Of a stretch of DNA of 64,000 nucleotides, positions 1 to 7,655 are shown one piece after another. The stretch lies in assembly GCA_035048485.1 (NCBI GenBank), contig CM068587.1, positions 55,780,288 through 55,844,287 of the forward strand, read 5' to 3'. Source of the stretch: Pteria penguin (taxonomy: Eukaryota > Mollusca > Bivalvia > Pterioida > Pteriidae). Each line of letters begins with the position of its first letter. Position 1 is the first letter of the stretch. The notes under the pieces were generated by a model. The model did not search any database, was not told the origin of the DNA, and saw only the letters and a program-made list of their open reading frames with translations. Both the position numbers and the translations under genes were made by a program.

Positions 1-628
1 GTGCCGTCTTCAAATGTCTGATGAATTTCGGGTTGCGGACGTAATCGCGAGGGACGTTGATTTCCCCTAGACCTCGAGTAAACATTTCTATTCCTTGTGG
101 TCTGAATCCCTTACGATCCGTACTACGCACGGCATCTCCGATCAAGTCGATGACATTGGTGTTGGGAACGACTTTTCCGCGATACTTGACTTGTCCCTTT
201 TCGTCCCAGGATAAGATCTGTGGATGGCGTTGAATGTGTTGAATCAACATCTTGGCTTTGGCACGCATGGGTTTAGGGGCGCTACTCACGATCTGTTCGA
301 TCAGCCCCTCCTTTACCGTCGGATCTTCTCCCGCGACATCGGTATTTCCCTGAGTATTCGGTAACGTCGGTAAGTTGACGGGTCTGTTTTGTTTCGTATG
401 ATCCAAGTAGGTACGATAACGATACAAACTCTGTCCTATCAATGCATTTCTCTGGGATGGTGTTAAATCACTGGGTCCTTGCGTTAAAGCATCCAATTCT
501 TGTCCCGTTCTTACGGCCGCCGTGACTTCGGGTGGATAAGGTAAAGGATGCGGTAAAGTCATGGGATCTCTACTGCGTTGCATCTCTTCGTATAGAGCGT
601 TAGGAACCAAGACCATCTTTCGCGCCAT
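1..628 (-). CDS. Virion-type protein of Polinton/adintovirus-like elements (partial, open at window edge)
   Basis: The ATG is at 628 (starts MARKMVLVP) and the frame stays open for 209 residues to position 1, so the C-terminus is missing. The N-terminal half is proline/charge rich. A conserved-looking block follows at residues 139-195 (LSWDEKGQVKYRG, then NVIDLIGDAVR and INVPRDYV). I recognise this combination as a protein repeatedly found beside the polymerase and ATPase in invertebrate PolB elements. Its biochemical role is not known to me; a minor virion role is inferred from position in the capsid-side gene block. It starts 8 bases beyond the stop of the next minus-strand gene, suggesting co-transcription. 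Confidence 0.8.
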   Translation of the reverse strand, partial: MARKMVLVPNALYEEMQRSRDPMTLPHPLPYPPEVTAAVRTGQELDALTQGPSDLTPSQRNALIGQSLYRYRTYLDHTKQNRPVNLPTLPNTQGNTDVAGEDPTVKEGLIEQIVSSAPKPMRAKAKMLIQHIQRHPQILSWDEKGQVKYRGKVVPNTNVIDLIGDAVRSTDRKGFRPQGIEMFTRGLGEINVPRDYVRNPKFIRHLKTA

Positions 629-635
629 GATTTGT

Positions 636-998
636 TTAACGTCCACCACCCGCTAATCCTCCCAGTACGGGTCCTAATATTGCAGGAAGTAGTGGAAGTA
701 AAGGAAATATTCCTCCGGTCTGTCGTATCAACGTTTTTCGTCGATCTTTGATGCTTTTACCCGGTTTGACGAGTAGTCTCAACACCTGCTTCGTTGGAGC
801 TAACTTGGCTTTCTGATGAGGAGTCAAAGGTACCACGCCTTTTAATACGTTCAAGATACATTCGCACAATTTGCAGATGCAGCTGTCTGGAGCTTCTCGT
901 AGCATGGCCTTTTTAAACTTTTTGGAGTAAGAGGGATTTCCCAATAACCGGATGAAATCTGCATGAGCTCGTAAACCTGCCGTTTTCTTTTTAACCAT
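636..998 (-). CDS. Small basic protein with hydrophobic glycine-rich tail, virion-type
   Basis: 120 residues. A basic N-terminus is followed by a short cysteine cluster (residues 40-46, CICKLCEC), a block VLKGVVPLTP (51-60), an arginine pair (86-87), then TGG (94-96) leading into a hydrophobic proline/leucine/glycine tail that could insert in or disrupt a membrane. This layout recurs in PolB-type elements of invertebrates; the tail suggests a minor capsid or membrane-active role (inference). The same pattern appears in the neighbouring gene at 1096-1794, so the two are probably paralogues. A TATA-like element lies at 1061-1068. It ends 7 bases before the ATG of the next gene. Confidence 0.82.
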   Translation of the reverse strand: MVKKKTAGLRAHADFIRLLGNPSYSKKFKKAMLREAPDSCICKLCECILNVLKGVVPLTPHQKAKLAPTKQVLRLLVKPGKSIKDRRKTLIRQTGGIFPLLPLLPAILGPVLGGLAGGGR

Positions 999-1060
999 GA
1001 TGATGATGTTTCTCAGACTACGTGTCTTTCAGTAATGCCACCTTGTCGTATGTGTCGTCT

Positions 1061-1088
1061 CCTTTATATTTTTTTTTTTTTTTTGGTG
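1061..1088 (-). promoter_or_regulatory. TATA box behind a long A-tract
   Basis: On the minus strand a run of about 18 A residues is followed by AATATAAAGG, giving a TATA box about 65 bases upstream of the ATG at 998. The A-tract directly follows the stop of the upstream gene, so it may serve that gene's 3' end as well. Confidence 0.5.
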
Positions 1089-1095
1089 CAAAACT

Positions 1096-1794
1096 TTATA
1101 CAGGTACCCAAGAGGAGGATCCACTGTCTCTTTTGAGTCTCAAAGGGGGTATGGGTTTCTTGAAAGCCTTGAAATAAGGCTCCACGTTAGCACCGAAGTT
1201 ACGATTAGCCGCTTCTAACGCCATACGTGCTGCTGCACTCATGATGGGCGGTGAATTGTTACGTCTTCGATTAGGTTGCGGTGCTCTTCTCTGACGATTA
1301 GGCTGTGCTCTTTTCTGTCTTCTCCCACGTTTAGGCTGTGCTCTTCTCTGTTTTCTCTGACGCTTGGGTTGCGGTGTTCTTCTGACACCGCGTCTGAGGG
1401 GAGGATTCTCCAAGGGATTTCTGTTACGTACTCGGTAAAAACGCTTATTGTCGTTTTCACGTTGCGGCCATTGCATCATGTTGCGAATGATGACCCCACC
1501 CAAGAATCCAGCTCCACCTCGTTTCAAGATGAGACGTCGTCTTTCGTCGGGATCCGTGTTCCGATCGGCTATCGCCTGTAAGATATCGAAATGTTTCTTG
1601 ACGAATTTTTCCGTCGGTTTGGTCATGGGCATGCTTCCGTTGATCATGTTCCTGGCCCCCATGCTGAACCAATTCAATAGAGATTTACGACCCTCCTCCA
1701 GTAGAAATTGTCTTCGTCTGGCATCTTTAGTCGTTTTCAACTTTCTCAAGAGTTCTATCAATTTTCCCGAAGTTCTCGGCCGTGATCCTGGCAT
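1096..1794 (-). CDS. Arginine-rich DNA-binding/core-type virion protein
   Basis: 232 residues, extremely basic. Residues 11-100 form a helical domain ending in DERRRLILKRGGAGFLGG. Residues 112-180 are an Arg/Gln/Pro tail built from four or five imperfect repeats of the type QPKRQRKQRRA, resembling a protamine-like genome-condensing tail. The C-terminus (residues 184-232) carries a second small domain. The first domain repeats the layout of the 120-residue neighbour: helix, N-x2-G-x2-P-(L/M)-T, RR, L-I-x2-x-GG. A role in packaging or coating the element's DNA is inferred from charge and position. The gene lies 48 bases downstream of the ATPase stop. Confidence 0.8.
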   Translation of the reverse strand: MPGSRPRTSGKLIELLRKLKTTKDARRRQFLLEEGRKSLLNWFSMGARNMINGSMPMTKPTEKFVKKHFDILQAIADRNTDPDERRRLILKRGGAGFLGGVIIRNMMQWPQRENDNKRFYRVRNRNPLENPPLRRGVRRTPQPKRQRKQRRAQPKRGRRQKRAQPNRQRRAPQPNRRRNNSPPIMSAAARMALEAANRNFGANVEPYFKAFKKPIPPLRLKRDSGSSSWVPV

Positions 1795-1842
1795 CTCGTC
1801 GGTTTGTCGAATAATGACCTCGAACGTTTCGAGTCGGACTTC

Positions 1843-2517
1843 TTATAGCTTGGGAGCATACACGACGATTCCTCCTTCTTCCGGATGATGAAACACGTCC
1901 GAACGTAATCTATACTCGTCCGGTGTGGTGGGAGTCAGGTCTACCACCAAATAGCCGTGAGCACGAGCGGTGGCATCTTGATAGGCGTGGTTCATGTGAG
2001 GAAGTTTTAACTGTCTCGATAACACGTCCACTTGATTTTTATCTCGAGGATTTTTGAACAACACCAGGTAATGTGCATTCAAGCTAATGGTGCGATGATG
2101 AGGTCCTCGGTCGAACACGTTTTGCGTGATATATACCACACTGGTATTGCGGTGATGGGCTTTTCTCGTGAACCAATCCACGATGGAGTCGCCGGCTTTA
2201 CCACCCATCATGTCGTCGAAGACCAGGAGATGGGGAACGGTAGTATCGGATACTAAGAGTTCGTCGTCTTCTGGAATGTCTTTGATGAACTTGACGTCAC
2301 CTCTCATGTCTTCGTAAGCCTTTTGCCATTCTCGATAACACCAGATGACTCGTCGGGGTGGTGGTCTTATGATGAAATCTTTCAGATTCACCAACTTCTT
2401 AACAAATTCTGTTTTTCCCGAACGACTAGGTCCGGCTACCACCATGGTAAATTCGTGTTTAAACACGAATGCATCGTCGATCAAGTTCGAATCTATGACC
2501 CGCACGTTTGAAGTCAT
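1843..2517 (-). CDS. P-loop packaging-type ATPase
   Basis: 224 residues. The Walker A motif GPSRSGKT is at residues 29-36, and Walker B is in HLLVFDDMM (D101/D102). A downstream VVYITQN strand (128-133) fits the sensor/polar residue position of FtsK/HerA-type genome-packaging ATPases. Size, motif order and proximity to virion-type genes match the packaging ATPase of Polintons and adintoviruses, which drives DNA into the capsid. The start has two cAMP-response-element-like palindromes around it. It lies upstream of the basic protein gene in the same direction, so the block from 2517 to 1 may be one late transcription unit. Confidence 0.93.
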   Translation of the reverse strand: MTSNVRVIDSNLIDDAFVFKHEFTMVVAGPSRSGKTEFVKKLVNLKDFIIRPPPRRVIWCYREWQKAYEDMRGDVKFIKDIPEDDELLVSDTTVPHLLVFDDMMGGKAGDSIVDWFTRKAHHRNTSVVYITQNVFDRGPHHRTISLNAHYLVLFKNPRDKNQVDVLSRQLKLPHMNHAYQDATARAHGYLVVDLTPTTPDEYRLRSDVFHHPEEGGIVVYAPKL

Positions 2518-2534
2518 GACGTCAAATGACGTCG
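2517..2534. promoter_or_regulatory. Two CRE-like TGACGTC sites at the ATPase start
   Basis: TGACGTCA (2517-2524) and TGACGTCG (2527-2534) are spaced ten bases apart, the first overlapping the ATPase ATG. They match ATF/CREB binding sites. Position over the start codon makes a promoter role uncertain. Confidence 0.4.
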
Positions 2535-2567
2535 ATAGCTTAAGACCATGAATAATAAGACATTATT

Positions 2568-2668
2568 GTGTTTTACACAAATTTATTTACAACAAATGTT
2601 TTACACAAATTTATTTTACAACAAATGTTTTACATTATTGTGTTCTATACAAATTTATTGACAACAAT
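2568..2668 (-). terminator. Triplicated poly(A)-signal repeat
   Basis: Three imperfect copies of a unit of about 30 bases, each reading (C)AATAAATTTG on the minus strand. The AATAAA complements are at 2582-2587, 2610-2615 and 2654-2659. They lie just after, or overlap, the stop of the 91-residue gene. This is a plausible 3' end for the polymerase-side minus-strand transcripts, separating them from the ATPase block. Confidence 0.6.
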
Positions 2669-2930
2669 AGATAGAACGAAGTTTCGAATAATACAAAGGT
2701 AAAACATTTATGAGTTCTTCTTTCACGTAGGCTCTAGGCACAAAAGTCTTATGAAAACGACACACTAACATGATGATGTCCGATATAATGTTCCCGTCGT
2801 GTAACACATTGTTCATGATCCTTTCGAAATCATAATCACATGATTCTCCTCGAAAACATCCATTACATTTACGTAGGTTCATGTTCATACACAGTGCCAG
2901 TTTAATCATCGGACGAATGTCGTCGCACAT
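2655..2930 (-). CDS. Small cysteine-containing protein of unknown function
   Basis: 91 residues, not recognised. It starts MCDDI and has a cysteine pair region (residues 22-32, KCNGCFRGESC) that could bind a metal ion, with a helical C-terminal half ending CCQ. The leader and first codons resemble those of the 136-residue gene just upstream: both read CAAGATGTG(C/T)GACGACA. The stop codon lies inside the first of three AATAAA repeats, so its mRNA would have almost no 3' UTR. Confidence 0.6.
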   Translation of the reverse strand: MCDDIRPMIKLALCMNMNLRKCNGCFRGESCDYDFERIMNNVLHDGNIISDIIMLVCRFHKTFVPRAYVKEELINVLPLYYSKLRSIYCCQ

Positions 2931-2972
2931 CTTGCTCGTTCGGCATCCGACGGTAAAATGATTCGTTTTTTT

Positions 2973-3383
2973 TCAATGTTTCTTAGACCAATGTCTATCG
3001 ACTATTTCGCGACAGTCTGCACAAATGGAATCTTCGAGTTTGTCTTCTTCGATACCTTCCATGCAAAATTCACATTGAAGATAGATACATGTCGTTGTCA
3101 CACACGACTTACAAATCAGCTGTTTACATTTAAGACAACAGATTCCATCGTCGGACTTGTTTTGACAATGTCGACATCGATAAAACGGACATTTGTCTGG
3201 ATGAGTACAATCTTCACAGACCTCGAAATGACACTGGTAACAATACCATCCCAAGTCTTCCTCAAACGTTTCTCTCTTGCAGTGAGGACAAGGATAATAT
3301 TGTGGTCCAAACAGTTCTTCTATTTCGTCATGGTCACACTTCAAACAAACGTTTGAGCAACGCTGTGTCGTGTCGTCACACAT
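2973..3383 (-). CDS. Cysteine-rich zinc-ribbon/RING-like protein
   Basis: 136 residues with at least eight CxxC-type pairs (for example CPHC, CYQC, CEDC, CRHC, CLKC, CKSC, CEFC, CADC). This supports several tandem zinc-binding modules, treble-clef or RING-like in spacing. The N-terminus is MCDDT. It begins 9 bases after the polymerase stop, so it is probably translated from the same transcript or a nested one. Possible roles are transcription regulator or ubiquitin-type ligase; the sequence alone does not decide. Confidence 0.75.
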   Translation of the reverse strand: MCDDTTQRCSNVCLKCDHDEIEELFGPQYYPCPHCKRETFEEDLGWYCYQCHFEVCEDCTHPDKCPFYRCRHCQNKSDDGICCLKCKQLICKSCVTTTCIYLQCEFCMEGIEEDKLEDSICADCREIVDRHWSKKH

Positions 3384-3392
3384 CTTGTTCCT

Positions 3393-6300
3393 TCAATAGC
3401 CGTAAGGTAAAGTGTCGAGATTGTTTAAAACTTGTCTCTTATCATACACCACGCGATAGTCTTTACTGGTCACCTTAGTGTGAAGAGTATGATCTTTTGC
3501 ACGGACGATCTTTGAAGGATAAACGACCTTGATCTTTTCCTCTTCAATGTCGAGGCCTTCGAGTTTTCTTAAAACCATCTCCTTCATAGAATCGAAGTTA
3601 ATGATTTCACTGGTACGGTAGTCCAAGGTCAAACCTTTCACTTTACATGTCGTGCTTCCGTCGCTTAATTGGTAGGCATAGTTCTTCGGTCCTCCCGATA
3701 CAAACGTCGTGATAGATTTTCCGTTCAATTCGTTGGTCCAACATCCCAAACTATCCATGATGGTGGGAGACCAGGCGTCTTTGTCGTGAACGTAGATGAT
3801 GCTATCTGTATCGAAATAGAGTACTCTTCTATCTAGTCGGTGTAATGCATCGTATAACTTGAGACGAGCCAGAGAGGTGGTAAAACAGGCGATGACCACG
3901 TTACCAAAGGGACACGGTGGTATGAAATCGTTGCTGTCCGTGAAACTTGCCAATACCATGTCTAAGGAATCGTCTTCGGCGTTGGTGATGACTTCTACGT
4001 GTTTGACGTCTTTCGTATCGTCGTGTAACAACTCGATCAGTTCGCTCCGTTCCGATAAGAAACGATTCTGAGTCAGAGCCAGTCGCTGAGCAAATTTTCC
4101 CCACAGACAGTTCAGAAATAATTTGGCTATGGTACGTAACACGGGATTTTTACATACTTCCTGCATCCATATACCTTCTCGCTGGAACACTTCCTCGATG
4201 TACGATAACTTCTTTTCCTCCGTATCGCAATCGCTAGGGAATCCGCTGGCTTCTTGTTTGATGCGTAGAAAGGTATCTATATACTTTCGAAATAGCGTGT
4301 TGCTGGATTGTTCGAAATGCCACACTTCGTACAGGCGATCTATTCGATATCCCATGTCTAAGGCCATGTCGATTTCTGGCGTGGTCCAAGTACCCGTGAG
4401 TGCTCGCTCGTCGTCCGTGTGTTCGCATCGGTAGTCGGATCCTATGTTCTCTTTACTCATCACGCACGTCCGACATAAAGGAAACAATAACTTATGATCC
4501 GTGCGGTAGGGTAATACGGGGTGATACAATCCACGGGGTGGGAAGATGCGACACTTGACGAGTCCCGTGTATTCCCTCACGTTCTGGAATTTCTCCGTGA
4601 TGATGGTAGGATGTCCGATGGGAAAGATACCATATTTCAATACGAATGGATATAAAGAACAGACGTCGATGTAACGCATATCTCCTTCGTCGCAATACAA
4701 TCGAGTGGCATTGGTGCGACCTCCAAACAGTGCATCTCGTGGTTCCAGCGGATCGGCTATCTGTTTGTACGTCGAAAGAATGAACTCGGCAAACATCGGG
4801 TCGTCCTTGATCTTCTGTTCGTACTCGTGTTCCCATATACAGGTCACGTTGAATCCCATTTCGTTCAGATTGACTTGTCGTTGTTGCGTGGCTTGATATA
4901 TTTCCCCAAACGTGAGTGCGTGTTGTATCGGATGGTCCTCATGTATCATGTTCGGGAAACATTCGGGGCAACCGTGCCAGAAACATCCGTGGAACTCGTA
5001 AATGGTTTGGGTGTTGGTATCGTAACCGTCCACGGTATATGGTCCAATACTGACTTCCCCTCCGTTGCGAGCGTGTCGTATGTCGTGATTGGTGTCGTGA
5101 GCGATCCATTTCATCCATCGTAGGGCTTTGATGGAATATTTGCGCTTTGGATGGTATCCTTCGGTAGGTATGATGGCCAAACTATCTCTAGGCATGAAAT
5201 TGCGTCGAAACGCCAAGTTGGCGGCACTGGCAAACGTGACGCATTCCGCAAAGGGATCGACGTCGACCAAGTTCAGAAGGGTTTCTCGGAACTTTCCACA
5301 GCATTTTCTCAAGATGTCTACATCGGATCGACAATACTCTCGCATCTCGGTGGCAAAATCGAACCGTTCTCCGCTCTTCACTTTATCTTCGTACCACGAG
5401 ATGAACTGACGTCGAGCCTCGGTTTCCATGGAGTCGGGCAAGTACGTTTCCATCGGAGGATAGGTACCCGAGTACTGCTGGTTGACCGGGGTGTTGAAAA
5501 GATGAGGGAAGTAACCTTTCTTCAATTCGGTCAATCCGAAGGCCTTGGGTAATTTACTCAACGAGGAACTCATGAAGTTGTAGGAATCGATGAAACGTAT
5601 TCCGTTGGCAGACATCGTCATGATCTTGGCTCCGCTCATCAAGACGTCGGGTTTCATGCATGCACGATTGACCAGGAAATGTAAAATAAATTGACCGTCG
5701 TATCCTCTCATGTTGTGAGCGATGGCCGTCACACCGTCGTGGCATGATTTCTTTTCTCTGTTGGTGTTCGTGACACAGCTAGAAAATATCCAGCTCATGA
5801 AGTTTTCTAAGGTTTTCTCTCCTTGAAAGATGACTTCTCTTCCTCCGGGTAATGGGGTGCACGTCTCGCACTCTTCTTCGATGGGTGAGTGTATGCATGC
5901 ATCGCAAGCTCGATGTGCCACGCAAAAGTTTGGAACGTGTACTCCCGTGTCCTGGCTACATTCGAAGTCGTAGAAGATGTACGAGTTCTTTTCTCCTTTC
6001 TTCTTCTTAGGTTTAGGTTTACGTTGTACGTAACAGAGATGATCCTGTTCCACCACGGTCTTACAGATGGAACAGACGTGCTCTTTATCGCCGCAGCGGT
6101 GTATTTTCATCAGTACTTTACTCATCCAACTTCCACAATCCCGGCATCTCGTCATGAGGTCGCATATGCTCTTTCCCACTTTGTTGGGTTTCAGATGGTT
6201 CCAATAACACTGCATGTTGGGAAAATGTCCTTTGCAGCTCTGACACGTGACCTTAGAATCGTCCTGGGGGCACGGTGGTGAATTCAAACAGTAGTTACAC

Positions 6301-6764
6301 CTCACGGGACATTTCGTGCGATGATCTTCCTTGTGGGTATACCCGACGTCGCAAAAGTCGCAGTAATGTTGACGTTCGATCAAACCAGTCATAGACGTGA
6401 TGGTATCGTAGTGTTGGTTCGAATACAGGATATTCAGCATGGTGGGTCTCATGTTGTTTCTCACGTCCCCCTTGTACAGTAACTGTAGTTTTATCTTCTT
6501 AGCTTCTGTCAACTGATGGTGGATTTTCAATCTGTACTGTGGACTCAGGACCGTCTGGAATTTACCCCATTCTACAGGTCCACACCCATGCTCTATGGAC
6601 ACGCCCGCTTCCTGACATAGTGATTTAGCTGCTCTTTCTTGATCACGGAATCTATCGGAAACTTTCATACGAAACCATGCCTTTTTCCATTCTTGCATCT
6701 CTTTGGGGTCCGTGGGTTTCTGGGCTTCTAGACGGGCGACCACGATGGCTCTAGCTAGGCACAT
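3393..6764 (-). CDS. polB: Protein-primed family B DNA polymerase
   Basis: 1123 residues, full length for this family. Order: a cysteine/histidine-rich zinc region (about 134-244); 3'-5' exonuclease motifs Exo I (D266, E268 in FYDFE), Exo II (N351, D356) and Exo III (Y477, D481); an insert at about 575-600 with VDGY, YEFHGCFWHGCPEC resembling Vsr/PD-(D/E)XK nucleases; then polymerase motifs A (D700..SLYP), B (K881..N885..WG) and C (YFDTDS, 983-988). All catalytic acids are present. Motif A/B style and protein-primed layout match Polinton-type polymerases. It would replicate the element's linear DNA. The ATG (6764) overlaps the end of the upstream ORF, whose C-terminus appears to belong to the same ancestral protein. 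Confidence 0.96.
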   Translation of the reverse strand: MCLARAIVVARLEAQKPTDPKEMQEWKKAWFRMKVSDRFRDQERAAKSLCQEAGVSIEHGCGPVEWGKFQTVLSPQYRLKIHHQLTEAKKIKLQLLYKGDVRNNMRPTMLNILYSNQHYDTITSMTGLIERQHYCDFCDVGYTHKEDHRTKCPVRCNYCLNSPPCPQDDSKVTCQSCKGHFPNMQCYWNHLKPNKVGKSICDLMTRCRDCGSWMSKVLMKIHRCGDKEHVCSICKTVVEQDHLCYVQRKPKPKKKKGEKNSYIFYDFECSQDTGVHVPNFCVAHRACDACIHSPIEEECETCTPLPGGREVIFQGEKTLENFMSWIFSSCVTNTNREKKSCHDGVTAIAHNMRGYDGQFILHFLVNRACMKPDVLMSGAKIMTMSANGIRFIDSYNFMSSSLSKLPKAFGLTELKKGYFPHLFNTPVNQQYSGTYPPMETYLPDSMETEARRQFISWYEDKVKSGERFDFATEMREYCRSDVDILRKCCGKFRETLLNLVDVDPFAECVTFASAANLAFRRNFMPRDSLAIIPTEGYHPKRKYSIKALRWMKWIAHDTNHDIRHARNGGEVSIGPYTVDGYDTNTQTIYEFHGCFWHGCPECFPNMIHEDHPIQHALTFGEIYQATQQRQVNLNEMGFNVTCIWEHEYEQKIKDDPMFAEFILSTYKQIADPLEPRDALFGGRTNATRLYCDEGDMRYIDVCSLYPFVLKYGIFPIGHPTIITEKFQNVREYTGLVKCRIFPPRGLYHPVLPYRTDHKLLFPLCRTCVMSKENIGSDYRCEHTDDERALTGTWTTPEIDMALDMGYRIDRLYEVWHFEQSSNTLFRKYIDTFLRIKQEASGFPSDCDTEEKKLSYIEEVFQREGIWMQEVCKNPVLRTIAKLFLNCLWGKFAQRLALTQNRFLSERSELIELLHDDTKDVKHVEVITNAEDDSLDMVLASFTDSNDFIPPCPFGNVVIACFTTSLARLKLYDALHRLDRRVLYFDTDSIIYVHDKDAWSPTIMDSLGCWTNELNGKSITTFVSGGPKNYAYQLSDGSTTCKVKGLTLDYRTSEIINFDSMKEMVLRKLEGLDIEEEKIKVVYPSKIVRAKDHTLHTKVTSKDYRVVYDKRQVLNNLDTLPYGY

Positions 6765-7366
6765 GTTGTCGAATCGTTTACGATCCGAACGATGGATCTC
6801 TTGTCTTTCCTAAATTCATCTTTTTCGGCATGCAGATGTTTCGCCTTGTTACCTCCCGTTCCATAAGGCATCTCGATGTGGATGACGTCTATCGTTGTTT
6901 GCCCGTCTTCCAACTTAAAGTCTTCATTACTCTGTTGTACTTTCTGTATTTCGGCCAAGACCATTTCGCTAGACAAGTGTTGACTCATGGTGAAAGGTAC
7001 CCATACTTCGGACTTCAGAGAAGGGTGATTGATGATCAGTCTGATGTAGTCTTTGTCTTTGGCATGGCACTTACTTTTCAAATCGTTTACTAACGAATTC
7101 ATGACCCTAGGTAGAAACCTCGGCAGCTGACCTGGAGATATCTCTCGAGTCAATGCTTTAAACTGTACGTTGTATCGTATACCACTGGTCTTGAATTTTC
7201 TGGACTTGTGTGATCGATTCAACTTGATGGTATAGAAATCTTGAGGTGACTTGTTCATTTCCCGCAGGCGACGTCTAGCTCCTTCTATTCCACCATGTCT
7301 TTGTATCCATCGTCGTAGAAGCGTGCGAAACTTTCTCGATCTCAATAATTCTCTCGTGACTGGCAT
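6755..7366 (-). CDS. Upstream ORF matching the N-terminal region of Polinton-type polymerase proteins
   Basis: 203 residues from the ATG at 7366 (MPVTREL). An in-frame GTG at 7408 is unlikely, because the TATA box (7413-7420) lies only a few bases ahead of it. The body has charged strands followed by DYIRLIINHPSL, a VQQSNEDF block, then VIHIEMPYGTGG and a basic end (KDKRSIVRIVND). In related elements I recall this region being continuous with the polymerase through a segment like the first residues of the ORF at 6764. Here the two frames differ by one base and overlap as ATGTGCCTAG. It could be a real two-gene arrangement using termination-reinitiation, or a frameshift. Confidence 0.85.
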   Translation of the reverse strand: MPVTRELLRSRKFRTLLRRWIQRHGGIEGARRRLREMNKSPQDFYTIKLNRSHKSRKFKTSGIRYNVQFKALTREISPGQLPRFLPRVMNSLVNDLKSKCHAKDKDYIRLIINHPSLKSEVWVPFTMSQHLSSEMVLAEIQKVQQSNEDFKLEDGQTTIDVIHIEMPYGTGGNKAKHLHAEKDEFRKDKRSIVRIVNDSTTCA

Positions 7367-7412
7367 CGTGACTGATAATTCGCGTTTTAATCTCGATCGC
7401 GTTTTCACGGGT

Positions 7413-7600
7413 TTTTTATACGATTCCTATGACCTTGAAATGTCAAGGTCGTGATTTTATTTCAATGTCAAGGTTGATGTGATCTAATACAAGGTCAACT
7501 TTAGAAAAAAAGTCTAGAACATTCATTTCAATGTCAAGGTCAGATTTAAAGGGTGAAGGTAAGATTTTAAGGGTGAAGGTCACTCATTTCGTTTATAAAG
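7413..7600. promoter_or_regulatory. Divergent promoter with two TATA boxes and nuclear-receptor half-sites
   Basis: TATAAAAA (minus, 7413-7420) serves the polymerase-side genes, and TATAAAG (plus, 7594-7600) serves the CCHC gene 56 bases downstream. Between them lie about seven extended half-sites of the T(C/G)AAGGTCA type: minus at 7431, and plus at 7443, 7468, 7489, 7534, about 7554 and 7574. These match the monomer sites of FTZ-F1/SF-1/ERR-type nuclear receptors. Confidence 0.7.
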
Positions 7601-7655
7601 ACGAGAGTAAACGACAGACTTCATTCTCGCATTCATCACGCAAGAGAAAACAACC

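Noticed and set aside
7367..7408. N-terminal extension of the ORF upstream of the polymerase
   Set aside because: It starts with GTG and lies almost on top of the TATA box, so it should be upstream of or at the transcription start.
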